This document shows positions 8,464 through 18,340 of a stretch of 64,000 nucleotides of DNA, piece by piece. The position numbers and the translations under genes were made by a program. Source of the DNA: Gillisella taibaishanensis. Its GTDB lineage: Bacteria > Pseudomonadota > Alphaproteobacteria > Rhizobiales > Rhizobiaceae. Location of the stretch: NCBI RefSeq assembly GCF_001938985.1, contig NZ_MKIN01000019.1, positions 124,001 through 188,000 on the forward strand, read 5' to 3'. The notes beneath the pieces were generated by a model, which did not search any database, had not been told where the DNA came from, and was given only the letters and a program-made list of their open reading frames with translations. Each line of letters opens with the position of its first letter. The stretch's first letter is position 1.

Positions 8464-9549
8464 ATGAGCCAAGCCGCCGCCATAGACATCGCCGCCGTAA
8501 CCAAGGTCTACGGACAAACAACCGCCGTCCATAGCATCAGCCTGAAAATCCCGGCTGGAACCTATTGTTGCCTTCTCGGCCCTTCCGGCTGCGGCAAGAC
8601 TTCGACGTTGCGAATGATTGCCGGCCACGAGAGCGTAACGACTGGCGACATTCTGCTTGGCAACACTAACATTACCGATCTTGCACCAGCCGCGCGCGGC
8701 ACGGCAATGATGTTCCAGTCCTATGCACTGTTCCCGCATCTCGATCTCGTCGAAAACGTCGCCTTCAGCCTGAAGATGAAGGGGGTCGACAAGACGCTCC
8801 GGCGTGCGAAGGCGATGGAGATGCTGGAACTGATGCAGCTGCAGGCCTATGCCGACCGGCGGCCGGCCCAGCTTTCCGGTGGGCAGCAGCAGCGTGTGGC
8901 GCTGGCCAGAGCGCTGATTACCGACCCGGAAGCATTGCTGCTCGACGAGCCGCTTTCAGCGCTCGATCCATTCCTGAAAATCCGCATGCGGGCTGAACTG
9001 AAGAAGCTGCAGACATCGCTCGGGATCACCTTCGTGCATGTCACGCACAGCCAGGAAGAGGCAATGGCGCTGGCCGACCTGATCGTCATCATGAATGACG
9101 GTCGCATCGAACAGGCTGCCGATCCTCGCACGGTGTTTGAGCGACCGGCGACGGCCTTCGTTGCCCGCTTCATGGGAGATCACAATGTAATTTCCGGGCG
9201 CGTCACTGCGATCTCAGGTGAAACTGCCGTCATTTCTGTCGCCGGCGGAGCAGACTTTGCAGCGACCGGCAAGGCTGAGATGGGCTCGCCGGCCGACATG
9301 GCCGTCCGGACCGACCATGTCCGGATCGGCGAAAGCACGGTTCCAGGCTTCGGCTTTACCGGGTCCGTTACCAATGTCGAATATCGCGGCTCCACCATCA
9401 AGCTGATGCTGAGTGGAGCCGGCATCGAAGATTTCACCGCCATCCTAACCGATACCGCTTTCTACGCTCGGCCAGTCAAGGTCGGCGAAGCCATTCCCGT
9501 CTGCTGGGATGCCAATGATGCCATCATTCTTGGCAAAGCGGCGAAATAA
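8464..9549 (+). CDS. Polyamine-type ABC importer ATPase (PotA-like)
   Basis: 361 residues from ATG 8464; an in-frame ATG at 8428 would add twelve uncharacteristic residues. Walker A GPSGCGKTST, signature LSGGQQQRVALARAL, Walker B LLLDEPLSALD and H-loop VTHSQEEA are intact. After residue about 240 there is a TOBE regulatory domain (VISGRVTAISGETAVISV), as in PotA, FbpC and UgpC. It is the first gene of a five-gene plus-strand operon and the only ATPase in it, so it should form a homodimer on the two permeases encoded at 10965-12692. The ATPase-binding protein-permease-permease set is that of the spermidine/putrescine/opine class. Confidence 0.92.
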   Translation: MSQAAAIDIAAVTKVYGQTTAVHSISLKIPAGTYCCLLGPSGCGKTSTLRMIAGHESVTTGDILLGNTNITDLAPAARGTAMMFQSYALFPHLDLVENVAFSLKMKGVDKTLRRAKAMEMLELMQLQAYADRRPAQLSGGQQQRVALARALITDPEALLLDEPLSALDPFLKIRMRAELKKLQTSLGITFVHVTHSQEEAMALADLIVIMNDGRIEQAADPRTVFERPATAFVARFMGDHNVISGRVTAISGETAVISVAGGADFAATGKAEMGSPADMAVRTDHVRIGESTVPGFGFTGSVTNVEYRGSTIKLMLSGAGIEDFTAILTDTAFYARPVKVGEAIPVCWDANDAIILGKAAK

Positions 9550-9582
9550 CCACCACCACAAAAAAACCAGAGGAGAACGTTT

Positions 9583-10872
9583 ATGAGCAACACCAAGCAG
9601 CCGAAATCCGGCCTGACACGCCGGTCGCTGTTGAAGACGGGCGCTGCCGCTGCCGGTCTGGCCGCCGGTTCGGGCGCGATCACCGGCTTCCCGACCATCT
9701 GGGCGCAGACCAAGATCACGCTTCGCCAGTTCGGCACGGGCGTGTCGAACATCAACGCCATTGCCGAAAAGTGCAAGGCCGACCTCGGTATCACGCTCGA
9801 AATGACGGCGACGGATTCCGATGCCGCCGCTCAGCGCGCAGTCACCCAGCCGAACTCCTATGACATTGCCGATGTCGAATACTGGATCGCCAAGAAGGTC
9901 TTCCCGGCAGGCGTCTTGCAGCCGATGGAGGTCAAGAAGCTCAAGTATTACGACAAGATCGTTCCGCTGTTCATCGACGGCAAGCTGAAGTCAGACAGCA
10001 CCATTGCCCAGGGCACCGCTCCACACACCGTCGGCTTCGTCGAAAAGCCGGGCGCCAAGACCTTTGCCAAGGCACCGACCGAGTGGATGACCATGGTGCC
10101 GACAATCTACAATGCCGATACGCTTGGCATCCGTCCTGATCTCGTCGGTCGCGACATCACCAGCTGGGCCGATATCATGGATCCGGCCTTCAAGGGCAAG
10201 ACCTCGATCCTGAATATTCCGTCGATCGGCATCATGGATGCCGCGATGATCATGGAAGCCATGGGCAAGATTAAGTATGCCGACAAGGGCAACATGACCA
10301 AGGCCGAAATCGACAAGACGATCGATTTCATGATCAAGGCGAAGCAAGACGGCCAGTTCCGCGCCTTCTGGAAGAGCTTCGACGAGAGCGTCAACCTGAT
10401 GGCATCAGGTGAAGTTGTTATCCAGTCAATGTGGTCGCCGGCCGTTGCCTCCGTGCGCGCCAAGGGCATTGCCTGCAAATATCAGCCGCTGAAGGAAGGC
10501 TATCGCGCCTGGGGCGGCGGTCTCGGCCTCGCATCGCATCTCAAGGGTGCCCAGCTCGACGCAGCCTACGAGTATATCAACTGGTATACATCCGGTTGGG
10601 TCGGCGGCTACCTCAACCGTCAGGGCTACTATTCAGCCTGCATGGAAACCGCGAAGAATTTCATGTCGGCTGACGAATGGGGCTACTGGATCGAAGGCAA
10701 GCCAGCCCAGGGAGATATCCTGTCACCCGAAGGCAAGGTGATGGAAAAGGCCGGTGCCGTGCGCGACGGCGGCTCCTTCGAAGAGCGCATGGGCAAAGTC
10801 GCTTGCTGGAACTCCGTCATGGACGAAGACCGTTACATGGTTCGCCGCTGGAACGAGTTCATCGCTGCCTGA
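9583..10872 (+). CDS. ABC importer substrate-binding protein (Tat-exported, PotD-like)
   Basis: 429 residues, with a good ribosome-binding site (AGAGGAG, 7 bases before ATG). The N-terminus carries a twin-arginine signal (TRRSLLKTGAAAAGLAAG, residues 12-29) ending near IWAQ-TKI, so the protein is predicted to be folded before export to the periplasm. The rest is a type II periplasmic binding fold of the spermidine/putrescine-like family (YDIADVEYWIAKKVF, WMTMVPTIYNADTLGI, VIQSMWSPAVASV, YINWYTSGWVGGYLNRQGYYSA). The neighbouring racemase suggests a small amino-acid-like, hydantoin-like or nitrogen-rich ligand, but the sequence does not define it. A strong hairpin follows the gene at 10894-10918. 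Confidence 0.9.
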   Translation: MSNTKQPKSGLTRRSLLKTGAAAAGLAAGSGAITGFPTIWAQTKITLRQFGTGVSNINAIAEKCKADLGITLEMTATDSDAAAQRAVTQPNSYDIADVEYWIAKKVFPAGVLQPMEVKKLKYYDKIVPLFIDGKLKSDSTIAQGTAPHTVGFVEKPGAKTFAKAPTEWMTMVPTIYNADTLGIRPDLVGRDITSWADIMDPAFKGKTSILNIPSIGIMDAAMIMEAMGKIKYADKGNMTKAEIDKTIDFMIKAKQDGQFRAFWKSFDESVNLMASGEVVIQSMWSPAVASVRAKGIACKYQPLKEGYRAWGGGLGLASHLKGAQLDAAYEYINWYTSGWVGGYLNRQGYYSACMETAKNFMSADEWGYWIEGKPAQGDILSPEGKVMEKAGAVRDGGSFEERMGKVACWNSVMDEDRYMVRRWNEFIAA

Positions 10873-10893
10873 CACCAAAGGGCTTGAAATCTC

Positions 10894-10918
10894 TCTCGCC
10901 CCGGTCACCGGGGCGAGA
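10894..10918 (+). terminator. Intercistronic hairpin after binding-protein gene
   Basis: A perfect 11-bp stem (TCTCGCCCCGG / CCGGGGCGAGA) with a 3-base loop and no U-tract. It lies between the binding-protein and first permease genes. Such hairpins commonly block 3'-exonucleases or cause partial termination so that binding protein exceeds permease; that role is inferred here. Confidence 0.7.
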
Positions 10919-10964
10919 AACCCGGCGCCTGTGCGCTGCTCGGATGAAGTTAGGGAGACGATTG

Positions 10965-11870
10965 ATGGCAACAGTGAGGTTTTTGGGTGTCGGTGAGCCG
11001 AAGCCGAAGCGCGACATTCGTCTGCCGTCGTGGCTTCCCGCTTATCTGCAGGCAGCACCTCTTGCCTTGATCCTTGGCGGTTTCCTGCTGCTTCCGATCC
11101 TGATGATCGTCGTCGTGAGCTTCTGGGACTATGACTTCGCCCAGATGTATCCCGGCTTCGTCACGTTCAACTACACAGAAACCCTGGGCTCCTGGGTAAC
11201 CTGGAAAACCTATCTCAATACCTTGAAATTCGCCGCCATCGTTTGGGGGCTGACGCTGTTTATCGGCTTCTGGGTCGCCTATTTCCTGGCTTTTCACATC
11301 AGAAGTGCTGCCATGCAAACCGTGCTATTTCTTGTCTGCACGGTGCCGTTCCTGACGTCGAACATCATCCGGATGATTTCCTGGATCCCGGTGCTTGGCC
11401 GTAACGGCCTGGTCAACCAGGCATTGGTCGGCATGGGCATCATCCCGCAGCCGCTGGAATGGCTGCTCTATTCCGATTTCGCCGTGGTGCTTGCCATGGT
11501 GCATCTCTACACGCTGTTTATGGTCACGCCGATTTTCAACACCTTGATGCGGATCGACAAAGCCCTTGTCGAGGCGGCGCGGGATGCCGGCGCCTCCAGT
11601 TGGCAGATCCTGACCAACGTCATTTTGCCGCTTGCCAAGCCCGGCATGGCAATCGGCACGATCTTTGTCGTGACGCTGACCATGGCAGATTTTTCGACGG
11701 TTCAGGTCATGTCCGGTGGTCAGAGCGCGTCGGTGGCGCTGATCATGAAGAACCAGATGTCGCTGCTGCAATATCCGGCCGCTGCCGCCAACGCCGTGGT
11801 GCTGCTTGTGCTCGTGCTGCTGATGGTGGCCGGCATCCTGCGCATCGTCGATATCCGAAAGGAACTCTAA
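10965..11870 (+). CDS. ABC importer permease 1 (PotB-like)
   Basis: 301 residues from ATG 10965, preceded by TAGGGAGA. The frame is open far upstream, but that part overlaps the binding-protein gene and is not protein-like. About six membrane helices are visible, the first at APLALILGGFLLLPILMIVVVSFW. The cytoplasmic EAA loop is VEAARDAGASSWQILTNVILPLAKPG (about residues 200-225), the coupling helix that contacts the ATPase. It pairs with the next gene, three bases downstream, to form the channel. Confidence 0.92.
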   Translation: MATVRFLGVGEPKPKRDIRLPSWLPAYLQAAPLALILGGFLLLPILMIVVVSFWDYDFAQMYPGFVTFNYTETLGSWVTWKTYLNTLKFAAIVWGLTLFIGFWVAYFLAFHIRSAAMQTVLFLVCTVPFLTSNIIRMISWIPVLGRNGLVNQALVGMGIIPQPLEWLLYSDFAVVLAMVHLYTLFMVTPIFNTLMRIDKALVEAARDAGASSWQILTNVILPLAKPGMAIGTIFVVTLTMADFSTVQVMSGGQSASVALIMKNQMSLLQYPAAAANAVVLLVLVLLMVAGILRIVDIRKEL

Positions 11871-11873
11871 GCC

Positions 11874-12692
11874 ATGGTCAGGGAAAAACGCAGCCGCGAA
11901 TTCTACCTGCTCGCCGCTTTCTTTGCACTGTTCGTGCTGTTTCTATACGGCCCGCTGTCGGCCATCCTGATCCTGTCATTCCAAGGCGAAAATGGCGGTC
12001 TGACCTTCCCTTTGAACGGCGTATCCCTGCACTGGTTCGCCAATCTGTTCGAGACGCAGGCCGTCGGCGATTTCGGTGGTGCCATCCAGCGCTCTATAAC
12101 GCTCGGGCTTATGGTGATGGTCGTTACGGTGCTGGTGTCGCTGCTGGCCGGGCTTGCCTTCCGGCGAAAGTTTTACGGCGCGACCGCACTATTCTACCTT
12201 GCCGTCGCAAGCCTCGTCGTGCCGTCCATCATTATTTCCCTTGGGATCGGTGTTGTGTTTCAGGAGCTTGGTTTTCAGCCCAGTTGGTATAGTTCCGCGT
12301 TTGGGGCACATCTGACCTGGACCTTGCCCTTTGGCGTGCTGATCATGTTTGCTGTGTTTAACCGGTTCTCTCCAGCCTATGAGGAAGCCGCGCGGGACCT
12401 TGGCGCCTCCTCCTGGCAGACTTTCCGATACGTCCTCCTGCCGATGATTGCACCAAGCCTGATCGGGGTCGGGCTGTTTGGCTTCTCGCTCTCCTATGAC
12501 GAATTTGCCCGTACCCTGATGACCTCGGGCAGTTTCAACACGCTGCCGCTCGAGATCTACGGCATGACCACAAATGTCACCACTCCGGTGCTCTATGCGC
12601 TCGGCACGGTAACCACTGTGTTCTCCTTCTTCGTCATCGCCTTGACGTTGTTTCTCATTCGCCGCCTGAGCCGCCAGCGTGGCACGGCCTGA
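11874..12692 (+). CDS. ABC importer permease 2 (PotC-like)
   Basis: 272 residues. Six predicted helices, starting with FYLLAAFFALFVLFLYGPLSAILILSF; the EAA loop is YEEAARDLGASSWQTFRYVLLPMIAPS (about residues 165-190). This is the second half of the heterodimeric membrane channel of the same importer. The start lies three bases after the stop of permease 1, so translation is probably coupled. The racemase gene starts 27 bases downstream. Confidence 0.92.
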   Translation: MVREKRSREFYLLAAFFALFVLFLYGPLSAILILSFQGENGGLTFPLNGVSLHWFANLFETQAVGDFGGAIQRSITLGLMVMVVTVLVSLLAGLAFRRKFYGATALFYLAVASLVVPSIIISLGIGVVFQELGFQPSWYSSAFGAHLTWTLPFGVLIMFAVFNRFSPAYEEAARDLGASSWQTFRYVLLPMIAPSLIGVGLFGFSLSYDEFARTLMTSGSFNTLPLEIYGMTTNVTTPVLYALGTVTTVFSFFVIALTLFLIRRLSRQRGTA

Positions 12693-12719
12693 TACACTCC
12701 AGCTTCTCCTCGGATTTTC

Positions 12720-13460
12720 ATGCGCATTGCTCTCATCAACCCCAATACGACCGCCAGCATGACAGACACGGCGGCCGATGCAGCGCGGCGCGTCGCTGCG
12801 ACAGGTACGGTTATCCTACCGCTGACATCGAAAATGGGGCCAGTGTCCATCGAAGGCTATTATGACGAAGCGCTGGCCGTACCAGGCCTGCTGATGGAAC
12901 TCGCCGCAGCAGAAAAAGACGGTGTGGACGCAGCGATCATTGCCTGTTTTGACGACACGGGGCTTGATGCAGCCCGTGCGCTGGCGGCCATCCCGGTGAT
13001 CGGCATTTGTGAAGCGGCGATTGCGACAACCAGCTTCATTGCCCAGAAATTCAGCATTGTCACGACAATGGGCCGCTCACGTTTGCCAATTGAGCATCTC
13101 GTTCACCGCTACGGCGCATCGTCGCGCTGCAAGGTGCGGGCCGCCGACATTCCTGTACTGTCGCTCGAGGATCCCTCCTCTAATGCGCGGGAGCGGTTGC
13201 GGGCCGAAATCGCGAAGGCGCTCGAGCAGGACGATGCGGATGCAATCATTCTTGGCTGCGCTGGCATGGCGGATCTAACCGAGCAATTGTGCCAGGAGTT
13301 TCAGGTTCCTGTTATCGACGGGGTCGCCTGTGCGGTAAAGCAGGCTGAGGCATTAGTGGGGCTCGGGGTCCGGACGGCGAAAGGCAATGCCTATGCAGCG
13401 CCAGTTCGCAAACCGTATAAGGGCCTGCTTGAAGGTTTTGCGCCTGAGGCTCTTTGTTAG
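12720..13460 (+). CDS. Asp/Glu/hydantoin racemase family protein
   Basis: 246 residues, the normal length of hydantoin racemases. It begins with the family motif RIALINPNTT. The two catalytic cysteines are present in canonical surroundings: Cys76 in AAIIACFDDTGLD and Cys180 in AIILGCAGMADL, positions that match the two-cysteine mechanism of rhizobial hydantoin racemase. It should invert a stereocentre of a 5-substituted hydantoin, allantoin or a related compound in the cytoplasm. As the last gene of the importer operon it presumably acts on the imported substrate. No hydantoinase or carbamoylase is adjacent, so the rest of the pathway must lie elsewhere, or the substrate is different. Confidence 0.88.
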   Translation: MRIALINPNTTASMTDTAADAARRVAATGTVILPLTSKMGPVSIEGYYDEALAVPGLLMELAAAEKDGVDAAIIACFDDTGLDAARALAAIPVIGICEAAIATTSFIAQKFSIVTTMGRSRLPIEHLVHRYGASSRCKVRAADIPVLSLEDPSSNARERLRAEIAKALEQDDADAIILGCAGMADLTEQLCQEFQVPVIDGVACAVKQAEALVGLGVRTAKGNAYAAPVRKPYKGLLEGFAPEALC

Positions 13461-13503
13461 ATATCATTGACCGGCACGGACATTGTTCTTGTCGCCATAG
13501 GCA

Positions 13504-15342
13504 TTACTGAGACGCCGACAAGGAAAATAAGGGTAACTCGCCGGCGCCGTAGCCATGCGTTTGGCCGGATCGCCTATGGCTCATCATTGATGTGACTCGG
13601 TCCCTGCTCAAGGCCTTTGAGAACAGATAGCCTTGCCCCTGCGAACAGCCCATTCCCATCAGGAGGTTACGCTGTTCCTCGGTTTCGATCCCCTCGGCGA
13701 TAACCCGGATATTGAGGCTTTTCGACATTGCCAGCAAACCCTCAACGATAACTAGCGCCGGTTGCTCCACCAGAAGCCGTGCAATGAAGGACCGGTCAAT
13801 CTTGATGATATCGAGAGGCACCGTGAGCAGATGGGTCATGGAGGCAAAGCCGGTACCGAAATCATCCAGCGCCACCAACATTCCAGCCTCGCGAATTTGC
13901 TTGATCTGGTCGATGACCATTCGCTCGCGGTTGCCGAGGTAGATCGATTCCGTCAGTTCGACAACGATACGGTCCGGCGAAATGCCAGCGCCTTCCATCG
14001 CTCCTACGATCCGTTGCGCGAGATTGCCGTCGAGAAAATCGCCAGCGGAGACGTTGAGTCCAATCTTACCAAATTCAAGGCCCCGGTCCAGCCAGTCTCG
14101 GGCATCACGAGCGATATTGTCCAGGACGCAGGCAGTCAGGGCGCAGGCAAGATGGACGTCGGTCGTGGCTTCGTGGAAATGCGAGGCCGAAACGATGTCG
14201 CCGTTGCGGGTCGCCAGCCGGCTCAACGCCTCAAACCCGATAGGGGTGCCCGTGGCGAGGTCGACGACAGGTTGATAATGGGTCTTTATGCGCCTCTCCC
14301 GCAAGGCTTCGCTCACCTGCTGGAACGACCGAAACCGTTTTGCAATTTTGGATCCGGATCCCGCCGTGTATTCGATAAACTGCCCGCGACAGCGCTCCTT
14401 GGCTTCGTATAGCGCGAAGTCGGCGTTTTGGCGTACTTCATCGACGGTTTGATCCTTCCGGGCGATGGCACCACCGATCGTGCCAGCGGGATAGACGGTC
14501 TGGCCGGCGCAGAGACAAGGTTCTTTCAGGGCCGCGAGTACATAGGCGGCATGGTAGCCCAGGTCGACGCAATCTGTTCCTCGCACGATGACGGCGAACT
14601 CATCGCCCCCCAGACGAAAAGCGGTATCCGAGCCCGACATGCGCTGCAAGCGCTTGCCAACGGTGCGGATCAGGTCATCACCTGCCTGGTGACCAAAGGT
14701 GTCGTTGACCTGCTTGAGATTGTCGAGGTCGATCAACAGCAAGCCCCAAGGATTGCGGGTGACATCTTCATTGATCACGGTCTCGTTAAAACCGGTACGG
14801 TTTGGCAGACCGGTCAGCACATCGGTAAAAGCAAGGCGCCGACGTTCTTCCAGCCGCATTTCTCGCTCCAGCCCAATCGCGCAAAGATGGACGCAAGCTG
14901 AGACAATGCTTTGCTCGACTTCGCTGGGGCCCCGCTTTTTGCGGAAATAGAAGGCGAATGTGCCGAGTACCTTGCCGCCGGAAATAATTGGAGTCGACCA
15001 ACACGCCAGAAAGCCAAGGGGCAAGGCTAGGCCCTTGAAGGCTGCCCAGTAGGGATGGGTTTCGATATCAGTCACGATAACAGGTTCACCGCGGTGCGCG
15101 GCAGTGCCACACGACCCGACGCCCTCGCCGGAGCAAAGGCCGTCGATCGCTTGGGCATAATGTTTTGGGATGGAAGGGCCCGACAAGTGGTGCAGCCGAC
15201 CGAAATCATCAAGCGTCAACACCGAACACACGGTATCATCAACCATGGCCTCAACGGTCCGGCACAAATAATCCACGGTTTCCGCCAGGGGCTCCCCCTT
15301 GGCTATCTTCTCCAAAATTTTGTTCTGCAGCTTGATGAGCAT
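13504..15342 (-). CDS. GAF-GGDEF-EAL cyclic di-GMP metabolism protein
   Basis: 612 residues, with no membrane helices. Residues about 20-160 form a GAF-type sensor domain (SGEGVGSCGTAAHRGEPVIVTDI, WSTPIISGGKVLGTFAFYF). Residues 165-325 form the diguanylate cyclase domain with an intact GGDEF at 245-249. Residues 340-590 form the phosphodiesterase domain with intact EAL (371-373), ELTES, DDFGTG, KIDRSFI and AEGIETEEQ. The cyclase allosteric I-site RxxD is not present in its usual place (SGSD instead). Both activities could be functional, and the GAF ligand may set the balance. Cytoplasmic; a monocistronic gene downstream of the rhamnose operon, with a 267-base gap before it. Confidence 0.93.
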   Translation of the reverse strand: MLIKLQNKILEKIAKGEPLAETVDYLCRTVEAMVDDTVCSVLTLDDFGRLHHLSGPSIPKHYAQAIDGLCSGEGVGSCGTAAHRGEPVIVTDIETHPYWAAFKGLALPLGFLACWSTPIISGGKVLGTFAFYFRKKRGPSEVEQSIVSACVHLCAIGLEREMRLEERRRLAFTDVLTGLPNRTGFNETVINEDVTRNPWGLLLIDLDNLKQVNDTFGHQAGDDLIRTVGKRLQRMSGSDTAFRLGGDEFAVIVRGTDCVDLGYHAAYVLAALKEPCLCAGQTVYPAGTIGGAIARKDQTVDEVRQNADFALYEAKERCRGQFIEYTAGSGSKIAKRFRSFQQVSEALRERRIKTHYQPVVDLATGTPIGFEALSRLATRNGDIVSASHFHEATTDVHLACALTACVLDNIARDARDWLDRGLEFGKIGLNVSAGDFLDGNLAQRIVGAMEGAGISPDRIVVELTESIYLGNRERMVIDQIKQIREAGMLVALDDFGTGFASMTHLLTVPLDIIKIDRSFIARLLVEQPALVIVEGLLAMSKSLNIRVIAEGIETEEQRNLLMGMGCSQGQGYLFSKALSRDRVTSMMSHRRSGQTHGYGAGELPLFSLSASQ

Positions 15343-15587
15343 ATGTCGCCATTCCCGTGAACCGCCTCAATCTAGCCTCCAGGCATTAAAGGGCAGTTAC
15401 AAATATTCGAAATCTCTTGTATATGATGTAACGTTGAAAAACTCTCTGAGAAGGCCGCAGAAAGACGCAATCCGTGAGGATGATTTACAATTGAAAAATA
15501 TTTCCGCTCGAATTCGGTCGTCGCCAAGCAGCTGCAACACTGCCGAGCCTCATACGGCTCTGGATCGATGTGACGGATGAGCAAAGG

Positions 15588-15607
15588 AAAAAAGTGAGAT
15601 CGTCTCA
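15588..15607 (-). terminator. Probable terminator of the rhaRSTPQUK transcript
   Basis: On the minus strand, three bases after the rhaK stop, a short stem TGAGA / TCTCA with a 3-base loop is followed by C and six T residues. The stem is weak but its position directly after the operon and the T-run support a rho-independent terminator. Confidence 0.5.
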
Positions 15608-15609
15608 GC

Positions 15610-17004
15610 TTACGCGGAAAGCGCACTTTCGCCACACCGATCGCGGAACGTTCGGAAATAGTGCCGGATGTCGAGGCTCTCCTGCGAGAATCTGGTCTCC
15701 TCGACATTAGGCAAAGACATACCGGTCAGAAGGGCAGCACCTTCGGCCGTGCCGGTCGGGGTGCCGCCTTCGGCGATATGCACATCGCGTCCGGCGCAGT
15801 TTGCGAGCGCGCGCAAATAAAGCTTGTTTCGGGCAAAAGGCCCTTCGACCAGAATGGGACCGTCGGCCCCGACGAGTTCAAGCGACCAGGCGGTCATCAT
15901 CGCAGCATAGAGGCTTGCGGCAGCGTGGGTTTGTGCCGCGCTTTGGGGCTCGTTCGTCCAGCGGCCACGACGGTTTGGAAAAGGTCCGGACCCTTCGACG
16001 ACTGATGGAAGGCGCATGATGTCGCGTGCCAGCACGTCGCTCAGCGCTCCCTCGATCTCGAGCTCCTCGGGGGGCTGTGTCCCCTGCGTCAGAAGCTCGA
16101 ACTCGCGGCCGCCCATGTAGCGGCAGGAGGGGACGGCATGGCCATGCGCGTCGACATTGGCAAGCGTATCGCGGGCCGGATCCAGGCCTGACGCTGTGCC
16201 ACCGACAGCAAAGCCGATAATCCAAGTACCGGTAGACACAACGGAAAACGGCGGTTTGCGGCGCAGGAGGTGCGGCAGCAGCGAGGCATTGCTATCGTGA
16301 ATGCCGCAATAGACGGGGATCGGATGCGAGAGGCCGATATGCTCAGCCAAATCGGGCAAGATTGGCCCCAGCACATCGAAGGCGGAGCGAAGTGGAGCGA
16401 TCAAGCTGGATATTCCAAGGCTTTCGATCAGAGTGGAATAGGTGCCCTCCTGCGGTCGCCACAGATCCGTATGACACCCAAGTGATGTCGCTTCGTTCGC
16501 GGCGACGCCGGTCAACCGGAAAGCCCAGTATTGCGGATAGGTCACGATCGTCTTTACATCCGAAAACAGCTCCGGAAAGGCCGTCTTCTGAAAGTGTAGT
16601 TGTGCGCCGAGATTGAGCCCGCCGGGCAAGGCAGGCGATTGGGTTTCGCTGAAGGGCGGTCGCAGTCCATCATAGGCGGCGCAGACGGTTTCCGGATAGC
16701 GGTGCTCGTAATCGAGGACAGGCATGGCAAGACCGCCCTGCCCGTTCAGCAAGACAGCGCTCGCTCCGTGAGTGGTGATTGAAACGGCATCGAAGCCGGG
16801 GCCGCGCGCGAAAGCGCGAAGCGAGTCCAGAATGAAGGCCCAAAGGCTTTCGATGTCGAAATGCGGATATGGCCCGGTGTTTATAACGGCATTGGCCATC
16901 CGGCGCGCAGCCAATTCCAAGCCTGAGGAGGCTTGAAGTACGACCACCTTGGCATTGGTCTTGCCAATGTCGATGACGGCAATTCGCTCAAACACACGTG
17001 TCAT
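15610..17004 (-). CDS. rhaK: L-rhamnulose kinase, FGGY family
   Basis: 464 residues from ATG 17004, which overlaps the rhaU stop in an ATGA junction. The N-terminal actin-like domain begins [15 protein letters not shown] (phosphate-binding loop 1); a second nucleotide-binding block is [34 protein letters not shown] and [12 protein letters not shown] belong to the C-terminal FGGY lobe. Position as the last gene of an operon in the order rhaRSTPQUK, as known in Rhizobium leguminosarum, supports RhaK. It phosphorylates the keto-sugar made by RhaI to give the substrate of RhaD. In R. leguminosarum the kinase is also reported to be needed for rhamnose transport activity; whether that holds here cannot be seen. 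Confidence 0.92.
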   Translation of the reverse strand: MTRVFERIAVIDIGKTNAKVVVLQASSGLELAARRMANAVINTGPYPHFDIESLWAFILDSLRAFARGPGFDAVSITTHGASAVLLNGQGGLAMPVLDYEHRYPETVCAAYDGLRPPFSETQSPALPGGLNLGAQLHFQKTAFPELFSDVKTIVTYPQYWAFRLTGVAANEATSLGCHTDLWRPQEGTYSTLIESLGISSLIAPLRSAFDVLGPILPDLAEHIGLSHPIPVYCGIHDSNASLLPHLLRRKPPFSVVSTGTWIIGFAVGGTASGLDPARDTLANVDAHGHAVPSCRYMGGREFELLTQGTQPPEELEIEGALSDVLARDIMRLPSVVEGSGPFPNRRGRWTNEPQSAAQTHAAASLYAAMMTAWSLELVGADGPILVEGPFARNKLYLRALANCAGRDVHIAEGGTPTGTAEGAALLTGMSLPNVEETRFSQESLDIRHYFRTFRDRCGESALSA

Positions 17005-17324
17005 GGCAGATGGAAAACCGGCTCGAGTTCGACAGCGACTGGAGATCGGTCGGGGTTGGTCGCCATGATATCCGCCATATGCGCCCACCAGCGCTGCATG
17101 ACCGGATGGTCAGGAAGGTCAGCCATGCCGTGGTCCCGACGACGGGTCAAAAGGCCAAACAACGTATTGGTGTCGCGGTCGAGGTGGATGGAATAGTCGC
17201 TGACACCCGCCTCGTGCAGAAGATCAACCAGTTCCGGCCAGATCTCGTCATGGCGGCGGCGATATTCAGCTTCCATGCCGGGGTTGAGCTGCATCTTGAA
17301 AGCGTATTTTTCCAGATCGGCCAT
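17001..17324 (-). CDS. rhaU: L-rhamnose mutarotase
   Basis: 107 residues, the usual length of RhaU/RhaM. The family motif [21 protein letters not shown] (residues 20-40) contains the active-site His, followed by [17 protein letters not shown] and the C-terminal [12 protein letters not shown] block. It interconverts alpha and beta anomers of L-rhamnose in the cytoplasm, supplying the form used by the isomerase. The gene starts two bases after the rhaQ stop and its stop overlaps the rhaK start by four bases. Confidence 0.95.
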   Translation of the reverse strand: MADLEKYAFKMQLNPGMEAEYRRRHDEIWPELVDLLHEAGVSDYSIHLDRDTNTLFGLLTRRRDHGMADLPDHPVMQRWWAHMADIMATNPDRSPVAVELEPVFHLP

Positions 17325-17326
17325 AG

Positions 17327-18340
17327 TCAGTTCCTCATGTCCCGCATTCTGCGCGCCAGGATCGGCAGGGCGATGGTGATGATCAGTAGCAGGCCGATGA
17401 AGATCGACATGACGATGCCTGGCACGTTCAGGAGGCCAAGGCCGAAGGTCACGAGACCCATGACAAAGGCCGCAATCACCACGCCACCAATGGTACCGGC
17501 GCCGCCGACGATCGACACGCCGCCCAGCACAACCATGGTGACAGCCTCCAGTTCCCAGCCCTGGGCAATAGACGGTCGGGTAGAGCCAAGCCGCGATGTG
17601 AGGCAGACGGCGGCGATACCGCTCATCAGACCGGTCAGCAGGAACAGGATGAACTTTACCCGGTCGACGGGAATGCCGGAGAAGCGGGCGGCGAGAGGAT
17701 TATTGCCGATTACATAGACCTGACGACCGAAATTGGTGGCGTGCAGCAGAACTGCGAACAGTGCGGCGAAGCCTAGGAAGAGCGCGAATTCGAAGGAAAA
17801 TACCCAGACGACATAGCCCTGGCCGAAATAGGCAAAACTATCAGGGTATTTGCCATAGGCCTGATCGCCCAGCACGATATAGGAAATGCCCCGAAACAGG
17901 CTCATCGTGCCGATTGTCACCACGATAGACGGCAGTTTCAACCCGGCAACCAGCAGGCCATTGAAGACGCCGCAGACAAGGCCGACGCCGATGCCGATGG
18001 CCACCAATCCTGGTGTGTCGATCCCAAATTGGGCAGCGGCACCCATGGCGGTGGAGGCCAGCGCAATAATGGCGGCCACGGAAAGATCGATTTCCCCCGC
18101 GATCACCAGCAGCGCCATCGCAAAGGCAATCATCGCCTTTTCAGTAAAATTGAACGTGGCGTCCGACAGGTTCCAGGCATCGAGAAAATAAGTGGAAGCG
18201 AGGGAATTGGCGACGAAGATGACAATAGCGACGCCAAACAGCAGCACTTCCCAGCTTGCCAAAAGACGGCGCAATGGGGTTCCGAGCGTATCGGGAATGC
18301 TGCGCCGGGAGACGTTCGATTCAACGGGAGAGATTGTCAT
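17327..18340 (-). CDS. rhaQ: Rhamnose ABC transporter permease
   Basis: 337 residues; RbsC-type sugar permease with about nine or ten membrane helices. Recognisable family blocks are [32 protein letters not shown] near the N-terminus, [34 protein letters not shown] in the middle and [29 protein letters not shown] near the C-terminus. It forms the transport channel with RhaP. Its start overlaps the rhaP stop by four bases (ATGA). Confidence 0.93.
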   Translation of the reverse strand: MTISPVESNVSRRSIPDTLGTPLRRLLASWEVLLFGVAIVIFVANSLASTYFLDAWNLSDATFNFTEKAMIAFAMALLVIAGEIDLSVAAIIALASTAMGAAAQFGIDTPGLVAIGIGVGLVCGVFNGLLVAGLKLPSIVVTIGTMSLFRGISYIVLGDQAYGKYPDSFAYFGQGYVVWVFSFEFALFLGFAALFAVLLHATNFGRQVYVIGNNPLAARFSGIPVDRVKFILFLLTGLMSGIAAVCLTSRLGSTRPSIAQGWELEAVTMVVLGGVSIVGGAGTIGGVVIAAFVMGLVTFGLGLLNVPGIVMSIFIGLLLIITIALPILARRMRDMRN

